Origin: Haemophilus seminalis
Lineage (GTDB): Bacteria; Pseudomonadota; Gammaproteobacteria; Enterobacterales; Pasteurellaceae
Reading direction: 5' to 3'
Assembly: GCF_006384255.1 (NCBI RefSeq)
Contig: NZ_VCED01000007.1
Span: 62,001 to 126,000, forward strand
Length of the DNA stretch: 64,000 nt
In this document: in pieces, positions 45,523-55,547 of the stretch
How the letters are laid out: the number at the start of each line of letters is the position of its first letter
Numbering within the stretch: the stretch's first letter is position 1
Translations under genes and position numbers: made by a program
Notes under the pieces: model-generated
What the model saw: the letters and a program-made list of their open reading frames with translations, nothing else
What the model was told of the DNA's origin: nothing
The model's database searches: none

Positions 45523-47415
45523 ATGTCAAAACAAATTCAAATTCCTGATATTGGTAGTGATGAAGTTACAGTAACAGAAGTCATGGTAAACGTAGGTGAT
45601 ACCATTTCTGTTGATCAATCTATCATTAACGTTGAAGGCGATAAAGCTTCAATGGAAGTGCCTGCACCAGAAGCGGGTGTTGTAAAAGAGGTTTTAGTTA
45701 AAGTCGGTGATAAAGTCACAACAGGCACCCCAATGCTCGTATTAGAAGCTACAGGCGCTGCGCCAGCTGCTGAAGCACCTGCAGCACCAGTAGCTACTAC
45801 TGCGCCAACTGCGTCGGCTGTTGTTGAAGTAAACGTACCAGACATCGGTTCTGATGAAGTAAACGTTACTGAAATTATGGTTAAAGTGGGTGATAGTGTT
45901 GAAGTTGATCAATCAATCATCAATGTTGAAGGCGATAAAGCTTCAATGGAAGTTCCAGCACCAATCGCAGGTGTAGTAAAAGAAATTTTAATCAATGTCG
46001 GTGATAAAGTTTCAACTGGAAAACTCATCATGAAATTTGAAACGGCATCAGCTGCTCCAGCTGCTGCATCAGCACCAGCTCAAACAGCTGCACCTGTAGC
46101 TGCCACAACATCTGCAATTAAAGATGTGAATGTGCCAGATATTGGTGGTGATGAAGTCAATGTGACTGAAATCATGGTTACCGTTGGTGATAGCGTTTCA
46201 GAAGATCAATCATTAATTACCGTTGAAGGTGATAAAGCGTCAATGGAAGTTCCAGCTCCATTCAGCGGTGTAGTAAAAGAAATTCTCGTGAAATCAGGTG
46301 ATAAAGTATCGACTGGTTCATTAATTATGCGCTTTGAAGTAGCAGGTGCAGCGCCAGCTGCGGCAACATCTACTCCAGCACCACAAGTTGCATCGCCTGC
46401 GCCGGCAGCACAACCTGCGGCTCAATCTGGCAATGTATCTGGCTTAAGCCAAGAACAAGTGGTCGCAAGCGCTGGCTATGCGCATGCTACTCCAGTTATT
46501 CGTCGTTTAGCACGTGAATTTGGCGTAAACTTAGATAAAGTAAAAGGTTCTGGTCGTAAAGGTCGTATCGTTAAAGAAGATATCGAAGCTTATGTGAAGA
46601 CCGCAGTTAAAGCTTATGAAAGCGGTGTAACAGCACAAGCTGCTGGCAATGGCGTAGCGAATGGTGCTGGCTTAGGCTTATTGCCATGGCCAAAAGTTGA
46701 TTTCAGTAAATTCGGTGAAGTTGAAGAAGTCGAATTAAGCCGTATCAACAAAATTTCAGGTGCCAACTTACATCGTAACTGGGTCATGATTCCACACGTT
46801 ACTCACTTCGATAAAGCAGATATCACGGATTTAGAAGCATTCCGTAAAGAACAAAATGCGTTAGCAGAAAAACAAAAACTTGGCGTGAAAATTACTCCAG
46901 TTGTGTTCATTATGAAAGCGGTGGCAAAAGCATTAGAAGCATATCCACGTTTCAACAGCTCAATTACCGAAGATGCTCAACGCTTAATCCTGAAAAAATA
47001 TATTAACATTGGTGTCGCAGTAGATACACCAAATGGCTTAGTCGTGCCTGTATTTAAGAACGTGAACAAAAAAGGCATTATCGAACTTTCGCGTGAATTA
47101 ATGGAAGTATCGAAAAAAGCACGTGAAGGCAAATTGACTGCATCTGATATGCAAGGTGGCTGTTTCACCATTTCAAGTCTTGGTGGTATTGGTACAACTC
47201 ACTTTGCACCAATCGTAAACGCGCCAGAAGTTGCCATCCTTGGTGTATCTAAATCATCAATGGAACCAGTATGGAATGGTAAAGAATTTGCGCCACGCTT
47301 AATTCTTCCAATGTCATTATCATTCGACCACCGTGTCATTGATGGTGCGGATGGTGCACGATTCATTAGCTATATCGGTGCTGTATTAGCAGATTTACGC
47401 CGTTTGATTATGTAA
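45523..47415 (+). CDS. aceF: Dihydrolipoamide acetyltransferase (PDH E2), three lipoyl domains
   Basis: This 630-residue E2 core of pyruvate dehydrogenase has three tandem lipoyl domains (about 1-80, 103-180 and 206-285). Each has the lipoylation lysine in [11 protein letters not shown] and they are joined by Ala/Pro-rich linkers. The E1/E3-binding domain is [15 protein letters not shown]...[11 protein letters not shown]. The catalytic domain carries [15 protein letters not shown] near the end, with the active-site His and Asp. The architecture equals E. coli AceF. The three lipoyl coding stretches are close DNA repeats and could recombine. Confidence 0.97.
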   Translation: MSKQIQIPDIGSDEVTVTEVMVNVGDTISVDQSIINVEGDKASMEVPAPEAGVVKEVLVKVGDKVTTGTPMLVLEATGAAPAAEAPAAPVATTAPTASAVVEVNVPDIGSDEVNVTEIMVKVGDSVEVDQSIINVEGDKASMEVPAPIAGVVKEILINVGDKVSTGKLIMKFETASAAPAAASAPAQTAAPVAATTSAIKDVNVPDIGGDEVNVTEIMVTVGDSVSEDQSLITVEGDKASMEVPAPFSGVVKEILVKSGDKVSTGSLIMRFEVAGAAPAAATSTPAPQVASPAPAAQPAAQSGNVSGLSQEQVVASAGYAHATPVIRRLAREFGVNLDKVKGSGRKGRIVKEDIEAYVKTAVKAYESGVTAQAAGNGVANGAGLGLLPWPKVDFSKFGEVEEVELSRINKISGANLHRNWVMIPHVTHFDKADITDLEAFRKEQNALAEKQKLGVKITPVVFIMKAVAKALEAYPRFNSSITEDAQRLILKKYINIGVAVDTPNGLVVPVFKNVNKKGIIELSRELMEVSKKAREGKLTASDMQGGCFTISSLGGIGTTHFAPIVNAPEVAILGVSKSSMEPVWNGKEFAPRLILPMSLSFDHRVIDGADGARFISYIGAVLADLRRLIM

Positions 47416-47425
47416 TAATGCCCCC

Positions 47426-47443
47426 TTCTTCTAATTAGAAGAA
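47426..47443. repeat. Perfect 18-bp palindrome between aceF and lpdA
   Basis: TTCTTCTAATTAGAAGAA is fully self-complementary, 10 bases past the aceF stop. It could be a protein-binding site or a processing hairpin. No T run follows. Confidence 0.7.
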
Positions 47444-47525
47444 AGGACGTTTTAGCAAATCCATTATGATCGAAAAGATCGCAAAAAAGTGCGGTCGATA
47501 TTTTGAACGTTTTTACGAGGTAAAA

Positions 47526-48950
47526 ATGAGTAAAGAAATTAAAACCCAAGTCGTCGTACTTGGTGCTGGCCCGGCGGGTTATTCCGCGGCGTTCCGTTGT
47601 GCGGATTTAGGCTTAGAAACTGTATTAGTTGAACGTTATTCAACTCTTGGTGGGGTATGTTTAAATGTAGGTTGTATCCCATCTAAAGCATTGTTGCACG
47701 TAGCAAAAGTGATTGAAGAAGCAAAACACGCAAGTAAAAATGGTATTTACTTTGGTGAGCCAAGAATTGATTTAGATGAAGTTCGTGCGGGTAAAGAAGC
47801 GGTTGTCGCTAAATTAACTGGTGGTTTAGCAGGTATGGCAAAAGCGCGCAAAGTCACTGTGGTTGAAGGCTTAGCAGCATTTACTGATCCTAATACTTTA
47901 GTCGCTCGTGACCGTGATGGCCATCCAACTACAATCAAATTTGATAATGCTATTATTGCAGCAGGTTCTCGCCCAATTGAATTACCATTTATTCCACATG
48001 AAGATCCACGTATTTGGAACTCAACTGATGCGCTTAAATTAAAAGAAGTACCTAAAAAACTTCTCATTATGGGTGGCGGTATCATCGGTTTAGAAATGGG
48101 TACGGTTTACCACGCATTAGGTTCAGAAATTGAAGTTGTGGAAATGTTCGACCAAGTTATCCCTGCAGCGGATAAAGATGTTGTTGCAATTTACACCAAA
48201 CAAATCGAGAAAAAATTCAAGTTAATGCTTGAAACCAAAGTGACTGCAGTTGAAGCAAAAGATGATGGTATCTACGTTTCAATGGAAGGTAAAGCATGCA
48301 ATGACACCAAACGTTATGATGCGGTGCTTGTCGCTATCGGTCGTGTACCAAATGGCAAATTGATTGATGCGGGTAAAGCAGGCGTTGAAGTTGATGATCG
48401 TGGTTTCATTCATGTTGATAAACAAATGCGCACCAATGTGCCACATATCTTTGCAATCGGCGATATTGTTGGCCAACCAATGTTAGCACACAAAGGTGTT
48501 CACGAAGGCCACGTTGCTGCAGAAGTAATCGCGGGACAAAAACACTACTTCGATCCTAAAGTTATTCCATCCATCGCTTATACTGAACCAGAGGTGGCTT
48601 GGGTAGGTAAAACTGAGAAAGAATGTAAACAAGAAGGTTTAAACTACGAAGTCGCTAAATTCCCTTGGGCAGCATCAGGCCGCGCGATTGCATCCGAATG
48701 TTCAGAAGGTATGACGAAGTTAATCTTTGATAAAGATACTCATCGTGTACTTGGCGGTGCAATCGTTGGTTCTAACGGTGGTGAATTATTAGGTGAAATC
48801 GGTTTAGCCATCGAGATGGGGTGCGATGCAGAAGATATTGCATTAACTATCCACGCTCACCCAACTTTACACGAGTCTGTTGGTTTAGCCGCGGAAGTAT
48901 TTGAAGGCTCAATCACTGACCTTCCAAATGCAAAAGCGAAGAAAAAATAA
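47526..48950 (+). CDS. lpdA: Dihydrolipoyl dehydrogenase (E3)
   Basis: This 474-residue FAD flavoprotein reoxidises dihydrolipoamide in PDH and related complexes. It has an N-terminal VVLGAGPAGYSAA FAD motif and redox cysteines in GGVCLNVGCIPSK. The NAD motif is GGGIIGLEMG, and HAHPTLHE carries the C-terminal catalytic His-Glu. I start at the ATG at 47526 with GAGG before it. A longer frame from 47466 runs through an uptake sequence (47487-47495) and has no ribosome site. Confidence 0.96.
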   Translation: MSKEIKTQVVVLGAGPAGYSAAFRCADLGLETVLVERYSTLGGVCLNVGCIPSKALLHVAKVIEEAKHASKNGIYFGEPRIDLDEVRAGKEAVVAKLTGGLAGMAKARKVTVVEGLAAFTDPNTLVARDRDGHPTTIKFDNAIIAAGSRPIELPFIPHEDPRIWNSTDALKLKEVPKKLLIMGGGIIGLEMGTVYHALGSEIEVVEMFDQVIPAADKDVVAIYTKQIEKKFKLMLETKVTAVEAKDDGIYVSMEGKACNDTKRYDAVLVAIGRVPNGKLIDAGKAGVEVDDRGFIHVDKQMRTNVPHIFAIGDIVGQPMLAHKGVHEGHVAAEVIAGQKHYFDPKVIPSIAYTEPEVAWVGKTEKECKQEGLNYEVAKFPWAASGRAIASECSEGMTKLIFDKDTHRVLGGAIVGSNGGELLGEIGLAIEMGCDAEDIALTIHAHPTLHESVGLAAEVFEGSITDLPNAKAKKK

Positions 48951-48965
48951 TTTTTTAAGTACAAG

Positions 48966-48994
48966 AAAAAGCGAGTGTTAAACTCGCTTTTTTT
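48966..48994 (+). terminator. aceEF-lpdA operon terminator
   Basis: AAAGCGAGT and ACTCGCTTT enclose a 5-base loop and are followed by a run of T. Confidence 0.9.
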
Positions 48995-49216
48995 ATATCA
49001 GTAAAGCCAATGTTATTTTTTAACATGGGGCGTTAAGATTTTAACGGTGAAATTGATTGATAATCTATGAATACATTTGAGATTAAGTAAAACTATGCGA
49101 AAATTGACCGCACTTTAAGACTTTTGTCATGTCGAAAAGGAACCGACCGATAGACAGTTGCCTATCTTTCTTTAATTTAATACGGCTTGGATGCCGTTGC
49201 ATTAGTGGTTTTTACA

Positions 49217-51142
49217 ATGAAAAAAGCGCATTCCCCTTTATTCCCCATCTTCACCTTCGTGTTGATTAATCTCATCATCCTTTCCTTATCCCGTTTGGGA
49301 CTTGCTATATGGCAATCAGAGCGTGTATCCGCCGTAGATGGCTGGTTGCAATTATTTTTGCAAGGCGTACGAATGGATGTTGTGGCTCTCTGTTATTTAT
49401 TTGGCGTACCAGCATTGCTCACAACATTGTTCCATAGTAGCAAAGTTTGGGTAAAAATTTTACGCCTTTGGCTAACCCTTGGTAGCGTGTTCATTATCTT
49501 TATGGAAATTGCCACACCTGCCTTTATTGAAACTTATGATTACCGACCAAATCGTTTATTTATCGAATACTTAATTTATCCGAAAGAAGTTTTTTCAATG
49601 CTCGCGGAAGGGCATTTAAGTGCGGTAATTTTTAGCCTTGTTTTCACGATTTTAGCTGCCGTGATTTATTGGAAAATTTCTGGTTGGGCAGTCAAAAATT
49701 TACGTTCAATGAGTTGGAAACTTCGCCCTGTGATTGCTTTGCTTGTGATTGTAGTGAGCTTTCTTGGCGCACGTTCAAGTTTTCAACACCGCGGTATCAA
49801 TCCCGCCATGGTGGCATTTTCTTCTGATGCGTTAGTGAATTCTTTGGTGCTTAACTCAGGCTATTCCGTAATTTATGCCGCACAGCAATTTAAAGATGAA
49901 GAAAAATCTTCAGAAATGTACGGAAAAATGGATGCAGATGAAATGTTTCGTATTGTTAAAGCCAGTCGTGGCCGTCCAGACAGCGATTACATTTCAGATA
50001 AATACCCAACTTTAACGAAAAATGTCGCGACTTATCAGGGTAAACCTAAAAATATCGTGATTTTGTTACAAGAAAGTCTTGGTGCTCAGTTTATTGGAAC
50101 GCTCGGTGGCAAACCACTTTCCCCAAATGTGGATCAGCTCGCAAAAGAAGGGTGGTTATTTGAAAATCTTTATGCAACAGGTACACGTTCAGTACGCGGT
50201 ATTGAAGCAACAACCGCAGGTTTTACGCCAACGCCGGCTCGTGCAGTGGTGAAACTTAATAATGCCCAAAGTGGTTTCTTTACTATTGCGGATTTATTGC
50301 ATAAACAAGGTTATAACACTTCCTTTATTTATGGCGGCGAAAAGCACTTCGACAATATGGCGAGCTTTTTCTATGGCAATGGTTTTAAAGATATTTGGGA
50401 TCAACAAGATTATCAGAATCCAAAATTTACTGGCACTTGGGGCGTGAGTGATGAGGATTTATTTGATAAAGCCAATGAAACTTTCACGAAATTACAAAAT
50501 GAAGGTAAACCGTTTTTTAGTTTAGTATTTAGCTCTAGCAATCACGATCCATTTGAATATCCAGATGGCAAAATTGAGCTTTATGAGCAACCAAAAGCTA
50601 CTCGTAATAACGCGGCAAAATATGCGGATTATGCGTTAGGTCATTTCTTTAAAATGGCAAAACAGTCTAATTATTGGAAAGATACGATTTTCTTAATTGT
50701 TGCGGATCACGATTCTCGTGTAGGTGGAGCAAGTCTTGTGCCAATTAAGCATTTCCATATTCCAGCCTTGATTCTTGGTGATGGCATTGCGCCACGTCGT
50801 GACAGCCGTCTTGTGAGCCAAATTGATATGCCAACTACATTGCTTTCTTTAGCAGGTGTTAGTGGCAATTATCCAATGATTGGTTTTGATTTAACGCAAA
50901 ATGTAAACCCAGATCGTGCCTTTATGCAATACGATCAAACTCAAGCAATGATGAAGGGCAATAATGATGTGGTGATTCAAATGCCAAATAAAGCGGCGCA
51001 AGGTTATCATTATGATAAAGCTTCAGAAACTTTAACGCCTAAAGATGTGCCTGATGCAATGAAAAAAGAGGCATTGGCTCACGCTTTATTAGGTAGTTAT
51101 TTATATAAGAATCGCTTGTATTCTTCAGGTGAAAATAAATAA
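49217..51142 (+). CDS. LTA-synthase/OpgB-like membrane phosphatase-superfamily transferase
   Basis: This 641-residue protein has about five N-terminal membrane helices (residues 5-190) and a periplasmic alkaline-phosphatase-superfamily (sulfatase) domain. Motifs are LLQESLGAQFIGT (metal site) and GTRSVRGIEATTAGF, which holds the likely nucleophile Ser/Thr. FIYGGEKHFDNMASFF and VADHDSRVGG carry metal His/Asp. It would transfer phosphoglycerol or phosphoethanolamine-type groups to an envelope glycan or lipid. The acceptor is unknown. I start at the ATG at 49217 rather than a TTG at 49187. Uptake sequences lie at 49107-49115 (upstream) and 49618-49626. Confidence 0.8.
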   Translation: MKKAHSPLFPIFTFVLINLIILSLSRLGLAIWQSERVSAVDGWLQLFLQGVRMDVVALCYLFGVPALLTTLFHSSKVWVKILRLWLTLGSVFIIFMEIATPAFIETYDYRPNRLFIEYLIYPKEVFSMLAEGHLSAVIFSLVFTILAAVIYWKISGWAVKNLRSMSWKLRPVIALLVIVVSFLGARSSFQHRGINPAMVAFSSDALVNSLVLNSGYSVIYAAQQFKDEEKSSEMYGKMDADEMFRIVKASRGRPDSDYISDKYPTLTKNVATYQGKPKNIVILLQESLGAQFIGTLGGKPLSPNVDQLAKEGWLFENLYATGTRSVRGIEATTAGFTPTPARAVVKLNNAQSGFFTIADLLHKQGYNTSFIYGGEKHFDNMASFFYGNGFKDIWDQQDYQNPKFTGTWGVSDEDLFDKANETFTKLQNEGKPFFSLVFSSSNHDPFEYPDGKIELYEQPKATRNNAAKYADYALGHFFKMAKQSNYWKDTIFLIVADHDSRVGGASLVPIKHFHIPALILGDGIAPRRDSRLVSQIDMPTTLLSLAGVSGNYPMIGFDLTQNVNPDRAFMQYDQTQAMMKGNNDVVIQMPNKAAQGYHYDKASETLTPKDVPDAMKKEALAHALLGSYLYKNRLYSSGENK

Positions 51143-51146
51143 ACGG

Positions 51147-51172
51147 AACGCCAGCTTAAGCTGGCGTTTCTT
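51147..51172. terminator. Terminator between the sulfatase-like gene and uvrB
   Basis: AACGCCAGC and GCTGGCGTT enclose TTAA, followed by TCTTTT on the plus strand. It lies between convergent genes. Confidence 0.85.
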
Positions 51173-53212
51173 TTAGTTATCAAAAACAAACTGTTCACGT
51201 AATTGATGTAATTGATCGCGAATTGCCGCGGCTTTTTCAAATTCCAAATCTTGCGCAAATTTATACATTTGTTGTTCCAGTTTTTTGATTTGTTGTTGAT
51301 ATTCTTTAGCATTTTTCGGTGCATTATAAAGTGCGGTTGGTTCTGCTGCCATTTTTCCACGTTGTTTATTGGCTTTCGCTTTTTGATTTGCACCTTGTCC
51401 AATATCTAACAATTCACCGACTTTCTTATTTAATGCTTGTGGCACAATGCCATGTTCTTCATTGTATTTTGTTTGTTTTTCGCGACGACGATTGGTTTCA
51501 GTAATGGCTTTTTCCATCGATTTTGTGATGCTATCCGCATATAAAATCGCTTTACCATTTAAGTTTCGTGCAGCACGGCCGATGGTTTGAATTAAAGAAC
51601 GTTCGGATCGTAAAAATCCTTCTTTGTCAGCATCTAAAATCGCCACAAGAGACACTTCCGGAATATCTAAACCTTCACGCAATAAGTTAATTCCCACCAA
51701 TACATCAAATTCGCCTAAACGCAAATCACGGATAATTTCAACGCGTTCCACGGTGTCAATATCAGAATGTAGATAACGCACTCGAATCCCGTGTTCATCC
51801 AAATAATCCGTTAAATCTTCCGCCATTTTCTTGGTGAGTGTTGTCACTAAAACGCGCTCATTTTTATCCGCTCTTTGGCGAGCTTCGGAAAGTAAATCAT
51901 CCACTTGAATAGACACTGGACGAATTTCAATGAGCGGATCAAGCAAACCAGTCGGACGAACCACTTGATCGATGATTTCACTGCCTGATTTTTCTAATTC
52001 ATAAGGCCCTGGGGTTGCGGAAACATAGATGGTTTGTGGGGCTAAGCGTTCAAATTCCTCAAAGCGTAACGGACGATTATCCAATGCGGACGGTAAACGG
52101 AAACCATATTCGACTAAGGTTTCTTTGCGAGAACGGTCGCCACGATACATTCCACCAATTTGAGGCACAGTCACATGAGATTCATCAATAATTAAAATGG
52201 CATCAGAGGGCATATAATCAAACAATGTTGGTGGTGGCTCGCCCTCATTTCTGCCCGATAAATAGCGAGAGTAGTTTTCAATACCCGAGCAATAGCCCAA
52301 TTCATTCATCATTTCAATATCAAATTGGGTTCGTTGGCTAATTCGTTGTTCTTCTAAAAGTTTGTGCTCTTTAATGAAGTATTCACGGCGTGATACCAGT
52401 TCTTTTTTGATGTTTTCTATCGCATCTAAAATGCGTTCTCTTGGCGTCACATAGTGCGTTTTAGGATAGATCGTGAAACGTGGTACTGCACCAAAACTAC
52501 TGCCAGTAAGTGGATCAAATAAACTTAAACGCTCAATTTCATCATCAAATAATTCAATACGCACCGCACGATCATCGGATTCAGCAGGGAAAATATCAAT
52601 AATTTCGCCACGAACACGGAAAGTTCCACGCTGAAATGCTTGATCATTGCGGGTATATTGCAATTCCGCTAACTTCGCTAAAATTTGGCGTTGATCGATA
52701 ATGGCACCTTGTTGTAAATGCAACATCATTTGTAAATAGCTATCAGGATCGCCCAAACCATAAATTGCAGAAACGGAAGCCACCACGATGGTATCTCGAC
52801 GTTCTAAAAAAGATTTCGTCGCAGAAAGACGCATTTGTTCGATTTGATCATTAATAGACGCATCTTTTTCAATAAAGGTATCACTGCTCGGAACATAGGC
52901 TTCTGGCTGATAATAATCATAGTAAGACACAAAATATTCCACCGCATTTTCTGGAAAAAAGGCTTTCATTTCTGCATAAAGCTGAGCTGCAAGGGTTTTA
53001 TTCGGTGCAAGTAACATTGCGGGGCGATTTAATTGAGCGATTACATTGGCAATAGTAAAGGTTTTCCCTGAGCCTGTTACACCGAGCAAAGTTTGATGCG
53101 CCAAACCATCCGTTAAATTTTCAGCTAATTTTTCGATAGCTTGTGGCTGATCGCCAGAAGGACGAAAGTCGGAATGCAGAATGAATGGTTTTGTGTTGAT
53201 TTTTTCAGACAT
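51173..53212 (-). CDS. uvrB: Excinuclease ABC subunit B
   Basis: This 679-residue damage-verification helicase of nucleotide excision repair has Walker [11 protein letters not shown] near the N-terminus. The beta-hairpin region is [21 protein letters not shown], helicase motifs include DESH in [11 protein letters not shown] and QTIGRAARN, and the C-terminal UVR motif ends [14 protein letters not shown]. Length matches E. coli UvrB (673). I see no LexA-type CTGT-N8-ACAG box within 250 bases upstream. Uptake sequences lie at 51329-51337 and just upstream at 53214-53222. Confidence 0.97.
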   Translation of the reverse strand: MSEKINTKPFILHSDFRPSGDQPQAIEKLAENLTDGLAHQTLLGVTGSGKTFTIANVIAQLNRPAMLLAPNKTLAAQLYAEMKAFFPENAVEYFVSYYDYYQPEAYVPSSDTFIEKDASINDQIEQMRLSATKSFLERRDTIVVASVSAIYGLGDPDSYLQMMLHLQQGAIIDQRQILAKLAELQYTRNDQAFQRGTFRVRGEIIDIFPAESDDRAVRIELFDDEIERLSLFDPLTGSSFGAVPRFTIYPKTHYVTPRERILDAIENIKKELVSRREYFIKEHKLLEEQRISQRTQFDIEMMNELGYCSGIENYSRYLSGRNEGEPPPTLFDYMPSDAILIIDESHVTVPQIGGMYRGDRSRKETLVEYGFRLPSALDNRPLRFEEFERLAPQTIYVSATPGPYELEKSGSEIIDQVVRPTGLLDPLIEIRPVSIQVDDLLSEARQRADKNERVLVTTLTKKMAEDLTDYLDEHGIRVRYLHSDIDTVERVEIIRDLRLGEFDVLVGINLLREGLDIPEVSLVAILDADKEGFLRSERSLIQTIGRAARNLNGKAILYADSITKSMEKAITETNRRREKQTKYNEEHGIVPQALNKKVGELLDIGQGANQKAKANKQRGKMAAEPTALYNAPKNAKEYQQQIKKLEQQMYKFAQDLEFEKAAAIRDQLHQLREQFVFDN

Positions 53213-53477
53213 AAAGTGCGGTCGGTTTTTTCATAGTTTTGAATAATGTCTATTTTAGCATATTTAATGTGTAAAATTGATCAGGCAAAAATCTAAGTTT
53301 TACACAGACTTAGCAATGTCAATAGGAGGATGTCACAAATTCATAAAAAAAACTTTAAATTTTTACTAGACAAAACTTAACTTATTGATTTTAAATTAAA
53401 ATTTAATTTTAGGCTAATCTATAATCAAGATCGAATAATCCTTGTAAGAACAAGGGATCCGCAAAATTTTAAAAAGT

Positions 53478-53512
53478 TAATCCACAAAGTTATCCACAGG
53501 CTCTGTGGATAG
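53478..53512. promoter_or_regulatory. Cluster of three DnaA boxes
   Basis: Box 2 (53490-53498) is a perfect TTATCCACA. Box 1 (53478-53486, TAATCCACA) and the inverted box 3 (53504-53512, CTATCCACA) each differ at one base. The surrounding 435-base gap between uvrB and tRNA-Asn is very AT-rich and also has a CCTTGT/ACAAGG inverted repeat (53440-53455). There are only a few GATC sites, so it is not a typical oriC. Confidence 0.7.
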
Positions 53513-53586
53513 AAAAATAAATATTCGGTGGTATATAAAAGATGAGAAAATTTTTTGTTTTTTATGAAATTTTTTTAAATTTTTCA

Positions 53587-53615
53587 TTGACAAGCTAACT
53601 ATCGACCATTAAAAT
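53587..53615 (+). promoter_or_regulatory. tRNA-Asn promoter
   Basis: A perfect TTGACA and TAAAAT are spaced by 17 bases and followed by a G+C-rich discriminator (TCGCGCCC), the pattern of stringently controlled stable-RNA promoters. An A/T-rich stretch upstream could act as an UP element. Confidence 0.85.
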
Positions 53616-53647
53616 TCGCGCCCTATTCCTTGTGATACAAAGTTTAT

Positions 53648-53723
53648 TCCTCCTTAGTTCAGTCGGTAGAACGGTGGACTGTTAATCCATATGTCGCTGG
53701 TTCAAGTCCAGCAGGAGGAGCCA
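53648..53723 (+). tRNA. tRNA-Asn (anticodon GTT)
   Basis: This 76-base cloverleaf includes an encoded CCA. The acceptor stem is TCCTCCT/AGGAGGA with discriminator G, the D-arm has AGTCGGTAGA, the anticodon GTT is at 53681-53683, and the T-arm contains GGTTCAAGTCC. It reads AAC and AAU. Confidence 0.97.
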
Positions 53724-53729
53724 ATTTTT

Positions 53730-53786
53730 CTTTTGGTTTAGAGTTTGTTTGTCTCCTTTTACAAATTCTAAATTAGCAACCAAAAG
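53730..53786 (+). repeat. Long imperfect stem-loop in the tRNA-Asn trailer
   Basis: CTTTTGGTT (53730-53738) pairs with AACCAAAAG (53778-53786). An inner TAGAGTTTGT/ACAAATTCTA pair has one mismatch. It begins seven bases after the tRNA and precedes the terminator. Confidence 0.65.
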
Positions 53787-53793
53787 ATTTTGA

Positions 53794-53822
53794 GCCCATC
53801 ATGTTGATGGGCTTTATTTTTA
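53794..53822 (+). terminator. tRNA-Asn terminator
   Basis: GCCCATCA and TGATGGGC enclose TGT and are followed by TTTATTTTT. Confidence 0.85.
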
Positions 53823-53825
53823 ACT

Positions 53826-54794
53826 TCAAAATAGGATTTTGCTTCCGCCAGTTGAGATGGTTGTGCCATATAACAAGCTCAAGGCAAAAAATAGCATTAT
53901 TCCACCTGCTATTAATTTCACGATACTTTCGCTTTTTCCTTTTGTATTTTTTGAACTATACGAATGCCCTAAGTGAATCGCAGTATTTCGCGCATAACGT
54001 ACAATTCCCGCGAAGGCTGACAGCATAAGTCCTGTGCCGAAAGACATGGCCAATACAGCTAAAATTCCCCAGCCATAAAGATCAAGCATATAAGCTAAAA
54101 ATAAAACGAAAATTGCACCGCTACATGGACGCATGCCAATTGTTAGAATCACGAGAAATTGTGATTTTAGATTGGTTGCTTGTGCAGTTTGCGTGGGGCT
54201 TGGCAAATGTTGGTGTCCACAGCTACAAGTGTTTGGTTGAAAAGTGCGGTTATTTTTCACTGCACTTTTTGGGTGTTGTAGGAGGGGGTTTAGGGATTTA
54301 ATGACTAATTTAGCTTTTTTACGATAGGCACGTAAACCTTGCCAAATCCAATAACAGCCGAGAAATATCAATAATAGCAAGGCAGATCGTTCTAACCAAA
54401 GCTGACTTAATTTGAAATAACGTGATGATAGATTTAGCACCACAACGAGCAATGTGGTTGCTGTAATCGCGGCAATGCCTTGCGTTAAGGAAGAAAGTAA
54501 ACTCAAGATAGTGCTTTGCTTTAATTGGCTTTCATGAGTGGAAAGATAGCTGGCAATAATAAATTTACCGTGTCCTGGCCCGAGGGCATGGAGTACGCCG
54601 TAAACAAAGCTGGCAAAAATAAGCGTGATACCAGCCTGGATACTATTATTTTGAATTTGATGTAAATTTTCTGAAATAAGCTGATTAAAATCTTTTTGCC
54701 ATGTAGCAATATGTAAGAAAAACCAAGGGGAAAAATAGCCAAGTAAGGCGAGTGCAATTACTAATAACACGAACCCAGTTTTATATTTTTTCAT
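53826..54794 (-). CDS. NicO/RcnA-type nickel/cobalt transporter
   Basis: This 322-residue polytopic membrane protein of the NicO family has about six or seven helices. The family metal motif HALGPGHGKF is near residue 70, and a Cys/His-rich loop (CSCGHQH) follows. RcnA-like members export Ni and Co, and some relatives import. The gene is two bases downstream of a DUF1007 gene on the same strand, a common pairing. A role in metal homeostasis is likely but the direction of transport is not certain. An uptake sequence lies at 54243-54251. Confidence 0.8.
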   Translation of the reverse strand: MKKYKTGFVLLVIALALLGYFSPWFFLHIATWQKDFNQLISENLHQIQNNSIQAGITLIFASFVYGVLHALGPGHGKFIIASYLSTHESQLKQSTILSLLSSLTQGIAAITATTLLVVVLNLSSRYFKLSQLWLERSALLLLIFLGCYWIWQGLRAYRKKAKLVIKSLNPLLQHPKSAVKNNRTFQPNTCSCGHQHLPSPTQTAQATNLKSQFLVILTIGMRPCSGAIFVLFLAYMLDLYGWGILAVLAMSFGTGLMLSAFAGIVRYARNTAIHLGHSYSSKNTKGKSESIVKLIAGGIMLFFALSLLYGTTISTGGSKILF

Positions 54795-54796
54795 TT

Positions 54797-55417
54797 TTAC
54801 TCACATTGAATTATTATTTTTTGCGCGAACATTACGCCTAATGAATCATCTTCGTTCTTTTGGGATTTATCAAGTGAAGATGCGTAGGCTTGGATTTTTT
54901 CATCCACATTAGGTTCAATTAATTTTCCTTGGCAATTTTTCGGAAGTGCGGAAAAATCTACCGCACTTTTTGAGGTGTAAGTCATCGCCACATAATAAGT
55001 AGGATCGTAAGTTTGTAAGCTAAATACGTTTTTTTCTAACTGTTGTGAATGGGCGAGAGGCACATCAAAATAATATTGCAGTTGTAATCCTTGGATTTTT
55101 ACTCCGTAATTTTTCGGGTGAGGAGAATATTTGATTTTGTTATGCTGATTGTCATATAGATAGCTGAAATAATGCTCACTCACAACATTTCTCATGACAT
55201 CATCAATAAGTTTTTGTTGCTCATTTTTTGTTTTAGCCTGTTTCATATCATAAATAACCGCGGACGAACTTGGTTCATCGAGCGTCCATTTCATTGATAA
55301 GCCGGTGAGTTGATTATTTTCTATGATAGGCGTGGTTTGCATATCAATAAATGCATGAGGGTGAGCTAAAACACCAAAACTAACGAATAGACCGAGTAAT
55401 AATGAATATGTTTTCAC
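54797..55417 (-). CDS. DUF1007 periplasmic protein, partner of the NicO transporter
   Basis: This 206-residue DUF1007 protein has a signal peptide of about 18 residues ending VLA, immediately followed by the diagnostic HPHAFIDMQ, whose N-terminal histidines could bind metal. The body is beta-rich and contains SMKWTLDEPSSS. It is co-transcribed with the downstream NicO-family gene and is likely a periplasmic accessory for Ni/Co handling. A perfect FNR box about 90 bases upstream could also influence it. An uptake sequence lies at 54960-54968. Confidence 0.75.
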   Translation of the reverse strand: MKTYSLLLGLFVSFGVLAHPHAFIDMQTTPIIENNQLTGLSMKWTLDEPSSSAVIYDMKQAKTKNEQQKLIDDVMRNVVSEHYFSYLYDNQHNKIKYSPHPKNYGVKIQGLQLQYYFDVPLAHSQQLEKNVFSLQTYDPTYYVAMTYTSKSAVDFSALPKNCQGKLIEPNVDEKIQAYASSLDKSQKNEDDSLGVMFAQKIIIQCE

Positions 55418-55499
55418 AAAAAATCCTTATTAAATTCATTTTATGGAAATAGAAATTTGCTCATTTTACACACAAATGATAAATAATCACTGAAAAATA

Positions 55500-55540
55500 T
55501 TGATTTAGATCAATAAAATTAATGATAACGTTTCCATTAT
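55500..55540 (+). promoter_or_regulatory. FNR-activated promoter of a small RNA
   Basis: TTGATTTAGATCAA (55500-55513) is an exact match to the FNR palindrome TTGAT-N4-ATCAA. A -10-like CATTAT lies at 55535-55540. A start near 55548 would put the FNR box at -41.5, the class II activating position. Confidence 0.75.
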
Positions 55541-55547
55541 TACTTAA

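Noticed and set aside
49129-49266. A 45-codon ORF (MSKRNRPIDS...) upstream of the sulfatase-like gene
   Set aside because: It has no good ribosome site, overlaps the start of the real gene in another frame, and has no recognisable family.
53213-53647. The AT-rich gap with DnaA boxes as the chromosomal origin oriC
   Set aside because: There are only three boxes and few GATC sites, no tandem 13-mer unwinding repeats, and no mnmG/mioC-type neighbours. From memory the H. influenzae origin lies elsewhere.
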